Shown in pieces: positions 8,358 through 17,752 of a DNA stretch of 64,000 nucleotides; the first letter of the stretch is position 1; each line of letters starts with the position of its first letter. The DNA comes from JAKPCT01 sp029553165 (GTDB lineage Bacteria; Bacillota; UBA4882; UBA8346). The stretch covers positions 1-64,000 of the forward strand of contig DAORZT010000005.1 of the NCBI GenBank assembly GCA_035359995.1, written 5' to 3'. The notes beneath the pieces were generated by a model that saw only the letters and a program-made list of their open reading frames with translations, searched no databases and was not told the DNA's origin. A program made the translations under genes and the position numbers.

Positions 8358-9080
8358 TTACTTGGCCAACTCATTGACCGCTTTTCCTAAAGTCTCATCA
8401 TGAGCAATCAATGCTTTCTGACTGCTCTCATAGCTGCGTGAAACAGCAATCATCTCAATCATTTGTTGAATTGCATTCACATTGGAGCGTTCCAGCGCAC
8501 CTTGAATGATCTCAAAGTTTGTTGCCGGCCTCACCCCATGAGGTGCATTGTAAAGATATTCGCCATCTTTAATCATATTGCGGCTGTCAACTAACATTAA
8601 CCGGTTAATTTCTTCGCCGTCTTGATAAATCGTTCCATCTGCTCCTACCTGGAACGGGCCTTCTACCCGGATCTCCCCTTGCTCTCCCAACACCCGGTGT
8701 CCATTCTTGGTGACCAGATAACCATCACGATCAACTTCGAAATTACCTGCGCGTTGATACCGCTCACCATTCGGGGTTAAAACCGCAAACAGCGCATTTC
8801 CTGTTATTGCTAAGTCACATTGGTTATTAGTGTTGGTGATAATACCATCACTAAAGTCCGGAAATTCCATCACTGTTTTAACACCCAAACCCATTGTTCC
8901 AATCGGAGTTGCTCCCTGACGGTTATATGCTTTCATCAGCATCTGCCCGAACGAAGTTGCCACTACATTATCATTTTTAAACCCAATCGTATCGGTGTTG
9001 GCCAAGTTGTTGGCAATTACATTTTGGCGGTCAATCTCGACAACCATCCCTGAAGCAGCAGTGTAAATTCCTCTAATCAC
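8358..9080 (-). CDS. flgF: Flagellar rod protein FlgF
   Basis: 240 residues, a FlgF/FlgG/FlhO-type rod protein. The N-terminal helix is MIRGIYTAASGMVVEIDRQNVI, the internal fold includes AITGNALFAVLTPNGERYQRAG, and the C terminus ends MIAVSRSYESSQKALIAHDE. It starts with GTG, with GGAGG 7 bases ahead. It is first in the operon, as expected for proximal rod before distal rod. FlgF and FlgG are close relatives; the shorter length and position favour FlgF. Confidence 0.9.
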   Translation of the reverse strand: MIRGIYTAASGMVVEIDRQNVIANNLANTDTIGFKNDNVVATSFGQMLMKAYNRQGATPIGTMGLGVKTVMEFPDFSDGIITNTNNQCDLAITGNALFAVLTPNGERYQRAGNFEVDRDGYLVTKNGHRVLGEQGEIRVEGPFQVGADGTIYQDGEEINRLMLVDSRNMIKDGEYLYNAPHGVRPATNFEIIQGALERSNVNAIQQMIEMIAVSRSYESSQKALIAHDETLGKAVNELAK

Positions 9081-9125
9081 CTTGTCACCTCCCTATGTTG
9101 ATTTTTTTACATCCCAGTATTTTAA

Positions 9126-9152
9126 TTATCGGAATTTTATCCGACTTAATTA
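9126..9152 (-). promoter_or_regulatory. Possible flagellar sigma-28-type promoter of flgF
   Basis: Read on the minus strand, TAAT, then 15 bases, then TCCGATAA matches the sigma-28 consensus TAAA-N15-GCCGATAA at 10 of 12 positions. It lies about 45 bases before the flgF start codon. No experimental support; the inference rests on the motif and position. Confidence 0.45.
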
Positions 9153-9287
9153 GCACAATTTTAATTTGTGCTCCTTCCAATAAGTTCATAAATTCAAACA
9201 TTGTTGCCAATTATAAAAAGAGTTTTGATATTTATGTAGAATTATTTATAATTATTTTAATAAACCTTAGAATCATAGAGGTATGAT

Positions 9288-10580
9288 ATGAATCTCAAAC
9301 GCCTTTTAATTAAGATCATTATTTCCTTCTGTTTTCTGGGAGCGTTTCTGAATCACAGTCTTGCTGCAACTGCTCCAACCGTCTATATAATACCAATTAA
9401 AGATGAGATTACCCCGGCGATGGCTGCCTTTGTAACCAGCGAGATTAAAAATGCTCATCAAATTAACGCTCAGGGAATAATCTTCGAGATCGCTACGCTA
9501 GGTGGCAGGGTCGATGCGACACTTGAAATGAAACAAGCGATCATGAACTCCAAAATACCTACTGTCGTTTTTGTCCAGGAACGGGCAATATCTGCCGGAG
9601 CATTGATTACGATCGCCGCCGAAACAATCATTATGGCCCCAGGCAGTCAGATGGGCGCAGCCGAACCAAGACCGTTCAGCGAAAAGGCAGTTGCTTTTGT
9701 CCGAGGTGAGTTTGGCTCTACCGCGCAAGCCCGCAATCGTAATCCCCAAATTGCCGAAGCCATGGTTGACAAGGAGATTGAAATTGAAGGCCTAGTCGAA
9801 AAGGGCGCTATTCTCTCGTTGAAGGCGGCTGATGCGCTTAAATACGGCTATGCAGAAACAATTCTTCCCGATCGCAATGCAGTCTTAGACTTTATGGGCT
9901 GGTCGAATGCAGACATAATTGAGAGCACTCCCAATTTTAAATTTCGGATTGCTCAGTTTTTAACCAGCAGTGCGTTAACCTCTATCTTACTCACACTGGG
10001 ATTTATTGCTCTGGCGATTGAATTATTTACTCAGGGTTTTGGATTGGCCGGAATTATTGCAATTTGCTCATTTGGGCTTTATTTTGGCGGTAATATTATC
10101 GCGGGGAATACCGAATGGTGGTCTTTTTTCCTGTTCCTTTTAGGGCTGGGATTATTAGTTGGTGAGATGTTCGTTCCCGGTTTTGGGATCTTAGGGATTG
10201 GAGGCATTACTGCGATTGTTGCCAGTATTATCTTCGCAGCACCGGAACCTCAACAAGGGATGTTTTCCTTAGGGATTGCTTTTGTTGCTTGCGTAATAAT
10301 TGTACCGGTCTTATTGATGTACTTTGAAAAAGCGGGATTGTTCAACCGCTTGGTTTTAAACGAAGCCGAGACCACCGAATCCGGTTATGTCAGTATCTCC
10401 GAGAATAATGACTTGATCGGGAAAACCGGGAAAACAGTTACTCCGCTACGCCCGTCCGGTATTGCTTTGGTTGACGGCAATCGTATCGATGTCGTCACTA
10501 ATGGCGAGTATCTGCCCATTGATACTGAGATCCAAATCATCAAAGTTGAAGGGGTAAGAATCGTCGTCACCAAAGTGTAA
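9288..10580 (+). CDS. nfeD: NfeD family membrane-bound ClpP-class serine protease
   Basis: 430 residues. After a signal peptide (residues 1-27) comes a ClpP-like protease domain with the nucleophile in RAISAGALI (Ser102) and the GGRVDAT stretch. Four membrane helices follow (about 230-350), then a C-terminal NfeD beta-barrel (OB-like) domain ending the protein. The family cleaves membrane proteins such as stomatin-like partners; here no stomatin (floA/yqfA) gene is adjacent in the window. GAGG lies 6 bases before the ATG. It converges with yvcK. Confidence 0.92.
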   Translation: MNLKRLLIKIIISFCFLGAFLNHSLAATAPTVYIIPIKDEITPAMAAFVTSEIKNAHQINAQGIIFEIATLGGRVDATLEMKQAIMNSKIPTVVFVQERAISAGALITIAAETIIMAPGSQMGAAEPRPFSEKAVAFVRGEFGSTAQARNRNPQIAEAMVDKEIEIEGLVEKGAILSLKAADALKYGYAETILPDRNAVLDFMGWSNADIIESTPNFKFRIAQFLTSSALTSILLTLGFIALAIELFTQGFGLAGIIAICSFGLYFGGNIIAGNTEWWSFFLFLLGLGLLVGEMFVPGFGILGIGGITAIVASIIFAAPEPQQGMFSLGIAFVACVIIVPVLLMYFEKAGLFNRLVLNEAETTESGYVSISENNDLIGKTGKTVTPLRPSGIALVDGNRIDVVTNGEYLPIDTEIQIIKVEGVRIVVTKV

Positions 10581-10605
10581 CAGGTCAGCCGTGGTGTTAT
10601 TCAGA

Positions 10606-11886
10606 TCATATCCTGGAGACACCTTTAAAAAACTTATAAATTTGTCTGACGATGTACCTTCCAAAAGCTTTCTCCAATTTCTTGGTTTTTGTTATATTCT
10701 CAATCAATGCCGCCAACTTGGCAGCATCATGCCGGATCACATTTGACTTTACAATTACCTTGATCCCTAATGGTGTGACTCCCAGCTCCCGGATCTTTTC
10801 CAAATCCGCAATCACCGGTTTGGCTCCTTCTTCAGCGTAGCGTTCCAGGATATGTTCCGGAATTGGTTCAACGTTGATAACAGCGATGTCAATGAATTTA
10901 TCATTCGTATGCTTTAAAATCGCCTTCACATGATCACTGGCAGTATAATTGTCAGTCTCGCCCTGCTGTGTCATCGCATTACAGATATACAATTTGACAG
11001 CATTTGAATTTTGGATTGCGGTTGTAATCCCTTTCACCAACAAGTTAGGGATTACACTGGTATAAAGACTACCGGGACCCAGAACAATCACATCGGCTTC
11101 TTCAATTGCTTCGAGCGCTTCCGGGACCGGTTTGCTGTCAGCCGGTTCAAGATAAACCTCCTCGATTGGGCTACTCTTTACTTTACCAATCTTTGACTCA
11201 CCGGAAACAATCTGGCCATCCTTCAATCTGGCTTTTAAATTAATATGCGCTAATGTTGCCGGTAAAACCTGGCCACGAACCGCCAAAACCTTACTGGATT
11301 CTTTGATTGCCTCTTCAAAATCACCGGTTATCCCTACCAAAGCTGCCAACAGCAAATTACCAAAATTATGACCGGCCAACTCCGAATCGCCTTGAAAACG
11401 GTATTGCATCAATTTTTCCATCAGCGGTTCAATATCGGCCATTGCTACTAAGCAGTTCCGAATGTCACCCGGTGGCAGGATTCCAAATTCCCGTCTTAAT
11501 CGTCCGGAACTTCCGCCATCATCAGCAACAGTTACAATTGCGGTCAAATTTGAAGTGATCTCTTTCAAACCTCGTAAAATAGTACCTAAACCTGTACCGC
11601 CGCCAACAACCACCACTTTTGGTCCTCTGTTTTGCTTGCCATTCTTTTGCCTGCTCTTCGACCACCAGTGGATGATGTACCAAAAGAAACGTAATGTTCC
11701 ATAATAGCCAACCAATGTTCCACTAATAACCAGGATCAAGCCTAATAACACTCTACTGTCAGAATTTAACGGCAATTTCAACCAATTGGTTATAATAAAA
11801 AAGCCGCTGATAACCGAAAACAGACAGACCACTACCCAAACCATCCAGGCAAATACTACTAGCTGTACTTTCAGACTTTTGGTCAT
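10606..11886 (-). CDS. yvcK: YvcK-type gluconeogenesis/cell-wall factor
   Basis: About 426 residues. Two N-terminal membrane helices (about residues 5-70) precede the YvcK/CofD-like nucleotide-binding domain, with VVVVGGGTGLGTILRGLK, VADDGGSSGRLR and PPGDIRNCL as its signatures. In B. subtilis YvcK binds UDP-sugars and is needed for growth on gluconeogenic carbon and for wall synthesis. The N-terminal membrane extension is longer than in B. subtilis. The start is uncertain: ATG at 11886 has a Shine-Dalgarno 15 bases away, while a TTG at 11934 has a weak one. It follows rapZ; whiA, the usual third gene, is missing. Confidence 0.9.
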   Translation of the reverse strand: MTKSLKVQLVVFAWMVWVVVCLFSVISGFFIITNWLKLPLNSDSRVLLGLILVISGTLVGYYGTLRFFWYIIHWWSKSRQKNGKQNRGPKVVVVGGGTGLGTILRGLKEITSNLTAIVTVADDGGSSGRLRREFGILPPGDIRNCLVAMADIEPLMEKLMQYRFQGDSELAGHNFGNLLLAALVGITGDFEEAIKESSKVLAVRGQVLPATLAHINLKARLKDGQIVSGESKIGKVKSSPIEEVYLEPADSKPVPEALEAIEEADVIVLGPGSLYTSVIPNLLVKGITTAIQNSNAVKLYICNAMTQQGETDNYTASDHVKAILKHTNDKFIDIAVINVEPIPEHILERYAEEGAKPVIADLEKIRELGVTPLGIKVIVKSNVIRHDAAKLAALIENITKTKKLEKAFGRYIVRQIYKFFKGVSRI

Positions 11887-11960
11887 CGTATTTTGGTCCG
11901 TCTCCTTTCTTGGAATATATCTATTTATATGCAATTCGCTCTTATTAAATCAACCATTAT

Positions 11961-12833
11961 TTACTTTTTGACCCGCACATCACGGTGATCAACAACAACA
12001 CGGTAACCTTTTGTTTTCAGAAAATCACCTAATTTATTGGCTATCGTGACCGAACGGTGTTGCCCGCCGGTACACCCAATCCCGATAATCAGGTTGGCTT
12101 TACCCTCCTTGACATACTGGGGCATCAGAAAGTCAACAAAATCATATAATTTAGTTAAAAAACGGGTTGCCAACGGCCATTTCATCACATATTCCGCTAC
12201 TTCAGCATTGTTACCGTTAAGTTCCCGTAATGAATCTACATAATGCGGGTTTGGTAAAAAACGTACATCAAAGATTAAATCCGCATCCAGTGGAACTCCA
12301 TTTTTAAACCCGAACGAAACAACATCGACCAACATCTTCTCTTGTGGCGAAGATTGGTCATAATTCTTACTGATTAATTCCCGGAGACCTTTAGCTGTAA
12401 GTTCCGAGGTATCAACAATCATTGTCGCTTTACCTCGAATCTGTTCTAAACGAGTCTGTTCCGCCCGAATTCCTTCCGAGATTCCTCCGTTCACAGATAA
12501 AGGATGTGGCCGACGGCTTTCTTTAAAACGTCGAATCAAGATCTCTTCACGCGCTTCTAAGAATAAGATCTCATAACTAAATCCGGTCTGTTCCAGACTC
12601 TCCAAAGCTTCATAAATATCATCAAAAAAATTGCCACTGCGTAAATCGACAACAAGGGCAATTTTATTAATACTTCCGTCTGATTGAGCGCAAAGCTCCG
12701 CAAATTTGGGGATCAAAGCCGGTGGTAGATTATCAACACAAAAATAACCAAAGTCTTCAAAACATTTGATGACTTCAGACTTGCCTGCTCCTGACAATCC
12801 TGTAATGATTACAAACCGAATTGATTCAGACAT
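11961..12833 (-). CDS. rapZ: RapZ/YvcJ nucleotide-binding protein
   Basis: 290 residues. The N-terminal P-loop is GLSGAGKS (residues 12-19), followed by DFGYFCVDNLPPALIP. The C-terminal domain has IGCTGGQHRSV, the family's putative small-metabolite/RNA-binding site. In E. coli RapZ controls glmZ and GlcN6P synthesis; in Firmicutes it is a GTPase linked to competence. The start has GAGGTG ahead. The gene precedes yvcK by a short gap, the standard order. Confidence 0.95.
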   Translation of the reverse strand: MSESIRFVIITGLSGAGKSEVIKCFEDFGYFCVDNLPPALIPKFAELCAQSDGSINKIALVVDLRSGNFFDDIYEALESLEQTGFSYEILFLEAREEILIRRFKESRRPHPLSVNGGISEGIRAEQTRLEQIRGKATMIVDTSELTAKGLRELISKNYDQSSPQEKMLVDVVSFGFKNGVPLDADLIFDVRFLPNPHYVDSLRELNGNNAEVAEYVMKWPLATRFLTKLYDFVDFLMPQYVKEGKANLIIGIGCTGGQHRSVTIANKLGDFLKTKGYRVVVDHRDVRVKK

Positions 12834-12951
12834 GACAAATCACCTCATTTCTAGCTGTATTAAGGCAATTCGCCTTTTAGATAACTTTTCCTGCCATGAC
12901 CATAATCATTTCAATTGTAACTTTAATTTTTTAAGTAATCCAGAGGAAAAA

Positions 12952-13698
12952 TTAACCCTCTTCCCGGACATTGATCAGTTGTTCCAACGTTAATCCCGCC
13001 ACTTGCGCCGCCTTAAGCCCCTCCTCCAGGTGTCCGACCTTTTCCGGGGTATGAGCATCACTGCCAATCGCAAACTTCACCCCTTCCCGGGCGGCAGTTT
13101 TAATAAATTCAATCGACTTAATCCCATGTTTACTGTTGATTTCAAGTACAGTATTATTTTGAACACATGCTCTGGCCAATTCAACCGTATCGATGCTGAT
13201 ATTCAAACCGGGATGGGTTATAATATCAATTTCGTTATTATAAACCGCCTCGACAATTGCTTTGGTATTATTGTTACGCGCCTTTCGTCGGATACTCGGG
13301 CTTAACTTACTTAAAGCCCATTCTGAAACATAGCGAAATCCATCATTAAAGGTTTTCGGATGGACTGTTACATGAAACCCTGCTAAAACCTGATCTAATT
13401 TCCGCTGTAACTCCAGGGGAATATCAAGTTCACCCTTATAGCTGATAATATTTGCTTCTGTTCCGGCCAGGATCTTAATCCCCGAGATCTCCTGCCGGAT
13501 TTTTTCAGTTTCGGCGATAATTTGCTCGAAGGCTTCCAAACCACTTGTAGCGACATGCCCCCAATTGGCAGGACCGTGATCGGCAATCCCGATCTCCTCC
13601 AGGCCTCTTTGCTTAGCAGCGATCACGTTGTCAATTATCGCCCCGGCTCCATGGGAATATTTGGTATGGGTATGATAGTCCGCAAAGACTTTCCACAT
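12952..13698 (-). CDS. PHP-domain phosphoesterase (YcdX-like)
   Basis: 248 residues. The metal-binding motifs of PHP proteins are clear: DYHTHTKYSHG near the N terminus, GIADHGP, a GTEANI stretch, ITHPG, EINSKH and GSDAHTPE near the end. Such proteins hydrolyse phosphate esters with a trinuclear metal site. The ATG at 13698 has GAGGTGG ahead. It sits between ddl and rapZ, where similar genes are found in other clostridia. The substrate is unknown; PHP proteins also include polymerase and histidinol-phosphatase relatives, which this is not. Confidence 0.87.
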   Translation of the reverse strand: MWKVFADYHTHTKYSHGAGAIIDNVIAAKQRGLEEIGIADHGPANWGHVATSGLEAFEQIIAETEKIRQEISGIKILAGTEANIISYKGELDIPLELQRKLDQVLAGFHVTVHPKTFNDGFRYVSEWALSKLSPSIRRKARNNNTKAIVEAVYNNEIDIITHPGLNISIDTVELARACVQNNTVLEINSKHGIKSIEFIKTAAREGVKFAIGSDAHTPEKVGHLEEGLKAAQVAGLTLEQLINVREEG

Positions 13699-13748
13699 CA
13701 AAACCACCTCAATAAAATTTTAAAGGTAGTTTATCCTGTCAGTCGTAG

Positions 13749-13777
13749 AAAAAAACAAAAGGGCTCTTCGCCCTTTT
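13749..13777 (-). terminator. Intrinsic terminator of ddl
   Basis: The 8-bp stem AAAAGGGC/GCCCTTTT with a 5-base loop is followed on the minus strand by GTTTTTTTCT. Its first arm overlaps the ddl stop codon. Confidence 0.85.
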
Positions 13778-14864
13778 AACACACCCGGTTACGCTGTTTA
13801 TCACGATAACGTTCCAAACCCAGCTGAATCAGTCGATCAATCAAATCTTCATAATTGATCCCACTGGCTTCCCATAACTTTGGATACATACTGATCCTTG
13901 TAAAACCAGGCATTGTATTAATTTCATTGATAATTACTTCGTTGGTTTCAGTATTCACAAAGAAATCAACTCTGCCCAACCCCGAAGCATCGACTGCCTT
14001 AAACGCCTTTACTGCCAGTTGCTGCACTTCTTTGACCAAATGTTCCGGCAGTTCCGCCGGGATGATCAACTTGGAGTCATTCAAGACATACTTGGCTTCA
14101 TAATCATAAAATTCGGCGCAGGGAACAATTTCACCAACTACCGAAGCTTGTGGGTCATCATTACCAAGCACGGCACACTCAATCTCTCTCCCAATCAGCA
14201 TTTTTTCAATAATCAGTTTCCGATCATACTCAGCTGCCAAATTTAATGACCGGACCAGTTCCTCCCGGTTATGGGCTTTTGAAATTCCGACACTGGAACC
14301 AAGATTGGCCGGTTTTACAAAGCAAGGAAACCCTAATTGTTGCTCAATCTGGTCCAGTACCAAGTCCGGGTTGCTCTCCCACTCTTTGCGCAAATATCCC
14401 AGATATGCTCCCACCGGCAAACCGGCTTGTTGAAATACGGCTTTCATAACCACCTTATCCATGCCCACCGCTGAAGCCAGAACACCACCGCCAACATAAG
14501 GAAACCCGGCAATTTCGAGTAATCCTTGGATAGTCCCATCTTCACCATATGGTCCATGCATTACCGGGAAGAAAATATCGACTTGCTCTTGCAAACTGGA
14601 TAACAGTTGCCCCTGCTCGTTACTGATCGGGACTATTGAATGGTCCTGGCCATCATTAAGCTGCCGGACTTGCAATTCACCACTGGCAATTAACTTTTCC
14701 GGCACTACACCGGGTAACCACTTACCTTCTTTAGTTATTCCAATCGGATACACTTCATATTTGTCTCTATTGATCGCGCTCATTACCGAATTGGCTGACA
14801 AAACCGACACTTCATGCTCTCCGGAACGCCCCCCAAAAATCAATCCGACTCTGATCTTTGACAC
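13776..14864 (-). CDS. ddl: D-alanine--D-alanine ligase
   Basis: 362 residues, an ATP-grasp enzyme that joins two D-alanines for peptidoglycan precursors. The N-terminal signature is GLIFGGRSGEHEVSVLSA; the ATP-grasp region includes FPCFVKPANLGSSVGISK and the metal-binding end is VIINEINTMPGFT. The start is GTG at 14864 with GGGGAA upstream. A hairpin-like repeat (ATGGTA/TACCAT, 14884-14902) lies 20 bases before the gene. D-Ala specificity, rather than D-Lac (VanA type), follows from overall resemblance and is not proven. Confidence 0.94.
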   Translation of the reverse strand: MSKIRVGLIFGGRSGEHEVSVLSANSVMSAINRDKYEVYPIGITKEGKWLPGVVPEKLIASGELQVRQLNDGQDHSIVPISNEQGQLLSSLQEQVDIFFPVMHGPYGEDGTIQGLLEIAGFPYVGGGVLASAVGMDKVVMKAVFQQAGLPVGAYLGYLRKEWESNPDLVLDQIEQQLGFPCFVKPANLGSSVGISKAHNREELVRSLNLAAEYDRKLIIEKMLIGREIECAVLGNDDPQASVVGEIVPCAEFYDYEAKYVLNDSKLIIPAELPEHLVKEVQQLAVKAFKAVDASGLGRVDFFVNTETNEVIINEINTMPGFTRISMYPKLWEASGINYEDLIDRLIQLGLERYRDKQRNRVC

Positions 14865-14883
14865 GTTAATTCCCCGTTTCGTA

Positions 14884-14902
14884 ATGGTACTTTTTATACC
14901 AT
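14884..14902. promoter_or_regulatory. Inverted repeat around an extended -10-like element upstream of ddl
   Basis: ATGGTA and TACCAT flank seven bases; on the minus strand this reads TGGTATAAA, an extended -10-like element. No good -35 is present. Possible promoter of the ddl-PHP-rapZ-yvcK run. Confidence 0.35.
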
Positions 14903-14968
14903 GCTATTCTCGACCCATTAGGATCTTTCCTCTTAATTGCTTAAACTTTTCCAAGATTTTAACATAAT

Positions 14969-15274
14969 TTATTGAAGCTCTTCTTTGATTTGCCGAAATT
15001 CATCGATGCTGATTTCACCCTGTACTAAACGTTGTTTGGCGAGCAGCAGTGAAGCTTCATCCACTTGCAGACCAGTGTTTTGTTTCAGCTTCGCTCTCCG
15101 CAATTTATACCTGGCAATACCCAGGATAATCAAGGCGAACGCTAAATAAAATGACCATTGTTTATATTCCCATGATAATGAACTGATACTCTCCCAGACA
15201 ATCAGCGCCAGTGATGGCAAAAACAAAAAAACGGTTGCAATAATACTGACATAAATGATCCCTTTTAACTTCAC
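14969..15274 (-). CDS. Small membrane protein with C-terminal SHOCT domain
   Basis: 101 residues. Two membrane helices (about residues 7-25 and 37-55) are followed by a short SHOCT motif at the C terminus (LLLAKQRLVQGEISIDEFRQIKEEL). SHOCT is a short helical oligomerisation motif found at protein ends. GTG start with GAGGTGG 8 bases ahead. Function unknown. Confidence 0.8.
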   Translation of the reverse strand: MKLKGIIYVSIIATVFLFLPSLALIVWESISSLSWEYKQWSFYLAFALIILGIARYKLRRAKLKQNTGLQVDEASLLLAKQRLVQGEISIDEFRQIKEELQ

Positions 15275-15470
15275 GCTTAACCACCTCTAATCTCTTTCTT
15301 TTCTCCAAAATTAAAATGAATAATTCTCAATTTAAAACAGCTTAACAATAATAGTATATCCATTATTAACCAATATACCCTCCAATACGGGTTAATAAAT
15401 CAAATTTTTATCACTTTACGACAGGGACTTCACCTTTTAACTTGAATATTTTAAATTGAGGGGATTTGGT

Positions 15471-16283
15471 TTGAGAATTAAAAGTAATAAAGTTATTCGC
15501 AGTGCTGATTATACCGAAATTGGCTTAAAAACTATTGTTGGAAAAAATATCTCCAATAACTTTCCGGTCCACACCCATGAATCTTACATTATTGGACTTC
15601 TTACCAGCGGAGCAACATACTGTTATACATTACGTGGGACTGCCTTATTGACTGCAGGTGATATCTATTTGATAAACGCGCGTGAGCCTCACTCATTTCA
15701 AAATCCAAACTCCGGCGTCTATGATTATCTAACCTTTTGTTGTTCAAAACGGCTGCTGACAAATATATTTGCTCCTAAATCCGAAGTTAACCAATCACCA
15801 CTTTCATTATATTTTATTGATATCAAATTAAAAGATGCCCAATTATTTGATACTTTATTACAAACCTACAGACTATTACAGAAAAAGTCAACGCCTGAAG
15901 CAAAACAAACTTCTATAAATACCGCGCTTGACGAACTTATCAAGCATTGTAACGTTACTTTCTTCCCGGAAGTTATTAAAAATAAAGCGCAACTGTTTAT
16001 AGAACAAAATCCTCAATTAAACTTATCACTGACTGAGCTTGCTAAGATTGCCAACTTGAGTCCTTATCATTTTTTACGACAATTCAAAAAAGAAGTAGGG
16101 GTCTCCCCCTACCAATATCAATTACAGTTGCGGATTAAAGTGGCCCAATCTTTACTGCAACAAAATTATTCAATTGCTGAGGTTGCTTTAGAAACAGGAT
16201 TTACGGATCAGAGCCATTTTACCCGGTTTTTCCGAAAACATGTTGGTATCAATCCAGGCGAATACATCAACTGTAACCGTTAG
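15471..16283 (+). CDS. AraC-family regulator with cupin sensor domain
   Basis: 270 residues. The N-terminal half is an AraC-type cupin sugar-binding fold (FPVHTHESYIIGLLTSG; GDIYLINAREPHSF). The C terminus is a double helix-turn-helix (LSLTELAKIANLSPYHFLRQFKKEVG and SIAEVALETGFTDQSHFTRFFRKHVG). The start is TTG at 15471 with GAGGGG 7 bases ahead; an earlier TTG lies in the Shine-Dalgarno itself. It converges with the cupin gene, 4 bases apart. The effector is unknown. Confidence 0.88.
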   Translation: MRIKSNKVIRSADYTEIGLKTIVGKNISNNFPVHTHESYIIGLLTSGATYCYTLRGTALLTAGDIYLINAREPHSFQNPNSGVYDYLTFCCSKRLLTNIFAPKSEVNQSPLSLYFIDIKLKDAQLFDTLLQTYRLLQKKSTPEAKQTSINTALDELIKHCNVTFFPEVIKNKAQLFIEQNPQLNLSLTELAKIANLSPYHFLRQFKKEVGVSPYQYQLQLRIKVAQSLLQQNYSIAEVALETGFTDQSHFTRFFRKHVGINPGEYINCNR

Positions 16284-16287
16284 TTTC

Positions 16288-16677
16288 TTATTCAAGCGCC
16301 GGTAAAAATTTTGCCAAGATTATCAGACCCGGTTCACCGGCAACGACACGATGAATCAGGTCTGCCGGGATTACAGTCACTTCTCCCGGTTGATATCTGA
16401 TCGTCTGTCCACCTAAAATACAGTTTCCAGCCCCAGCGACGATTTCATGGAGCTCAATTCGGCCTTCATGAAGATGTTCACCGATTTCATGACCAGGCAG
16501 GATCCGGACTAAATGACAACTTACAAGCCCATTGGTAGCTTCACCTTTTACCAGGGTTTTCAGACTAACTCCTTTAAATTTAGGATGTTCCTGCCACGCT
16601 AATGACCCAATCTTGACTGTTTGATTCTCAAGATTAACATTACCCGATTCAAATTGATTAGCTAATAATTGTCCCAT
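16288..16677 (-). CDS. Small cupin-domain protein
   Basis: 129 residues with a single cupin barrel: the metal-binding pair GHEIGEHLHEGRIE (two histidines and a glutamate) and the second motif PGEVTVIPADLIHRV. Such proteins can be sugar isomerases, oxygenases or sensors; nothing here separates these. The ATG at 16677 with AAGGAG 8 bases ahead is preferred to the GTG nine bases upstream. It sits between two AraC genes, suggesting a role in carbohydrate metabolism or sensing (inference). Confidence 0.8.
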   Translation of the reverse strand: MGQLLANQFESGNVNLENQTVKIGSLAWQEHPKFKGVSLKTLVKGEATNGLVSCHLVRILPGHEIGEHLHEGRIELHEIVAGAGNCILGGQTIRYQPGEVTVIPADLIHRVVAGEPGLIILAKFLPALE

Positions 16678-16757
16678 ATCATTCACTCCTTCTGGATTAA
16701 TTTAATCAAATAATACCAACTCCGACGTTTAATGTATTGTATTTTATTGCTCATTTG

Positions 16758-16781
16758 ATAACCATATTGTAGACTGGTTAT
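16758..16781. promoter_or_regulatory. Inverted repeat in the promoter region of the second AraC gene
   Basis: ATAACCA and TGGTTAT, 10 bases apart, lie 65-90 bases before the AraC gene at 16847. A weak -10 (TAAAAT, 16791-16796) with a poor -35 (TTGTAG) overlaps, so this may be an operator. Confidence 0.4.
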
Positions 16782-16846
16782 AAATAATGGTAAAATGTTG
16801 GAGCAATTTGTCGATAAATTAATTAGGTCCTATTTGGAGGCTTGTT

Positions 16847-17722
16847 ATGGACGCTTGGCATGAACGCAAGATGCTGGATGAAAAATTTCCCTTTAAATTT
16901 TATATTACTGATGTAACCGAGTTTCCACCTCATTGGCATGAAGAGATCGAGATTGTCTACCTCTTAGAAGAAACGCTCCAAGTCGGAATCAATAATGAAG
17001 TTTACACCATGGAACCGCGTGACATTCTCATTATTGGGATGGGAGATATCCATTACTATCTCAATAATTCAAATCAATGTCGCCGCATCATCTTAATGTT
17101 TAATCCAGCAATCTTCGAAGCATTCGCGGAGGAACTTACTGAAAAAAAACTGGCTTTACCTCTGATTAAATATCCTGAACCAAAATCAGAATTAAGCAAA
17201 ACCAATTCGGTTAATCAACACCATCTGATTGAGGAGCAGATCTTAGCAATCATCAAAGAATTTGTCCATAGCAAAAATGGATATCAATTAGTGACTAAAG
17301 CCAGATTATATGACCTCCTGGCACTCTTAATCCGGCTTAACCTTTTGGAAGAGTATAATCCACAGGAAAAAAGCAATCATCTTAAAAAGCTGGAACGTCT
17401 GGAACAGGTTTTTAAATTTGTGAAGAACAATTACTCCAGACCAATCACCCTTGAAGAGGCAGCTACTGCAGCCAACTTCAGCCTGTACTATTTCACCCGG
17501 TTTTTTAAGGATGCTACCGGTATGACCTTTATCAATTATCTCAACAATTATCGAATCTCTAAAGCACTACGGTTACTGGCATCTACCACTGACCCAATAA
17601 CAGAGATTGCTTTTAAAACCGGGTTTGAAAGCATCAAAACCTTCAACCGGGTCTTTAAACAGATAAAGGCGTGCTCCCCAAGGCAGTACCGGAACTCCAT
17701 GAGCAATCTGTCAACCAAGTAA
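16847..17722 (+). CDS. AraC-family regulator, likely of beta-glucoside genes
   Basis: 291 residues. An N-terminal cupin domain (FPPHWHEEIEIVYLLE; PRDILIIGMGDIHYY) is followed by a C-terminal double helix-turn-helix (ITLEEAATAANFSLYYFTRFFKDATG; ITEIAFKTGFESIKTFNRVFKQ). TTTGGAGG precedes the ATG. The next gene, in the same direction, is a GH1 beta-glucosidase, so it probably controls that gene. Effector unknown; oligosaccharide is a guess. Confidence 0.87.
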   Translation: MDAWHERKMLDEKFPFKFYITDVTEFPPHWHEEIEIVYLLEETLQVGINNEVYTMEPRDILIIGMGDIHYYLNNSNQCRRIILMFNPAIFEAFAEELTEKKLALPLIKYPEPKSELSKTNSVNQHHLIEEQILAIIKEFVHSKNGYQLVTKARLYDLLALLIRLNLLEEYNPQEKSNHLKKLERLEQVFKFVKNNYSRPITLEEAATAANFSLYYFTRFFKDATGMTFINYLNNYRISKALRLLASTTDPITEIAFKTGFESIKTFNRVFKQIKACSPRQYRNSMSNLSTK

Positions 17723-17752
17723 AAGCAATTTTTGAGGATTTTTTAGCAATTC

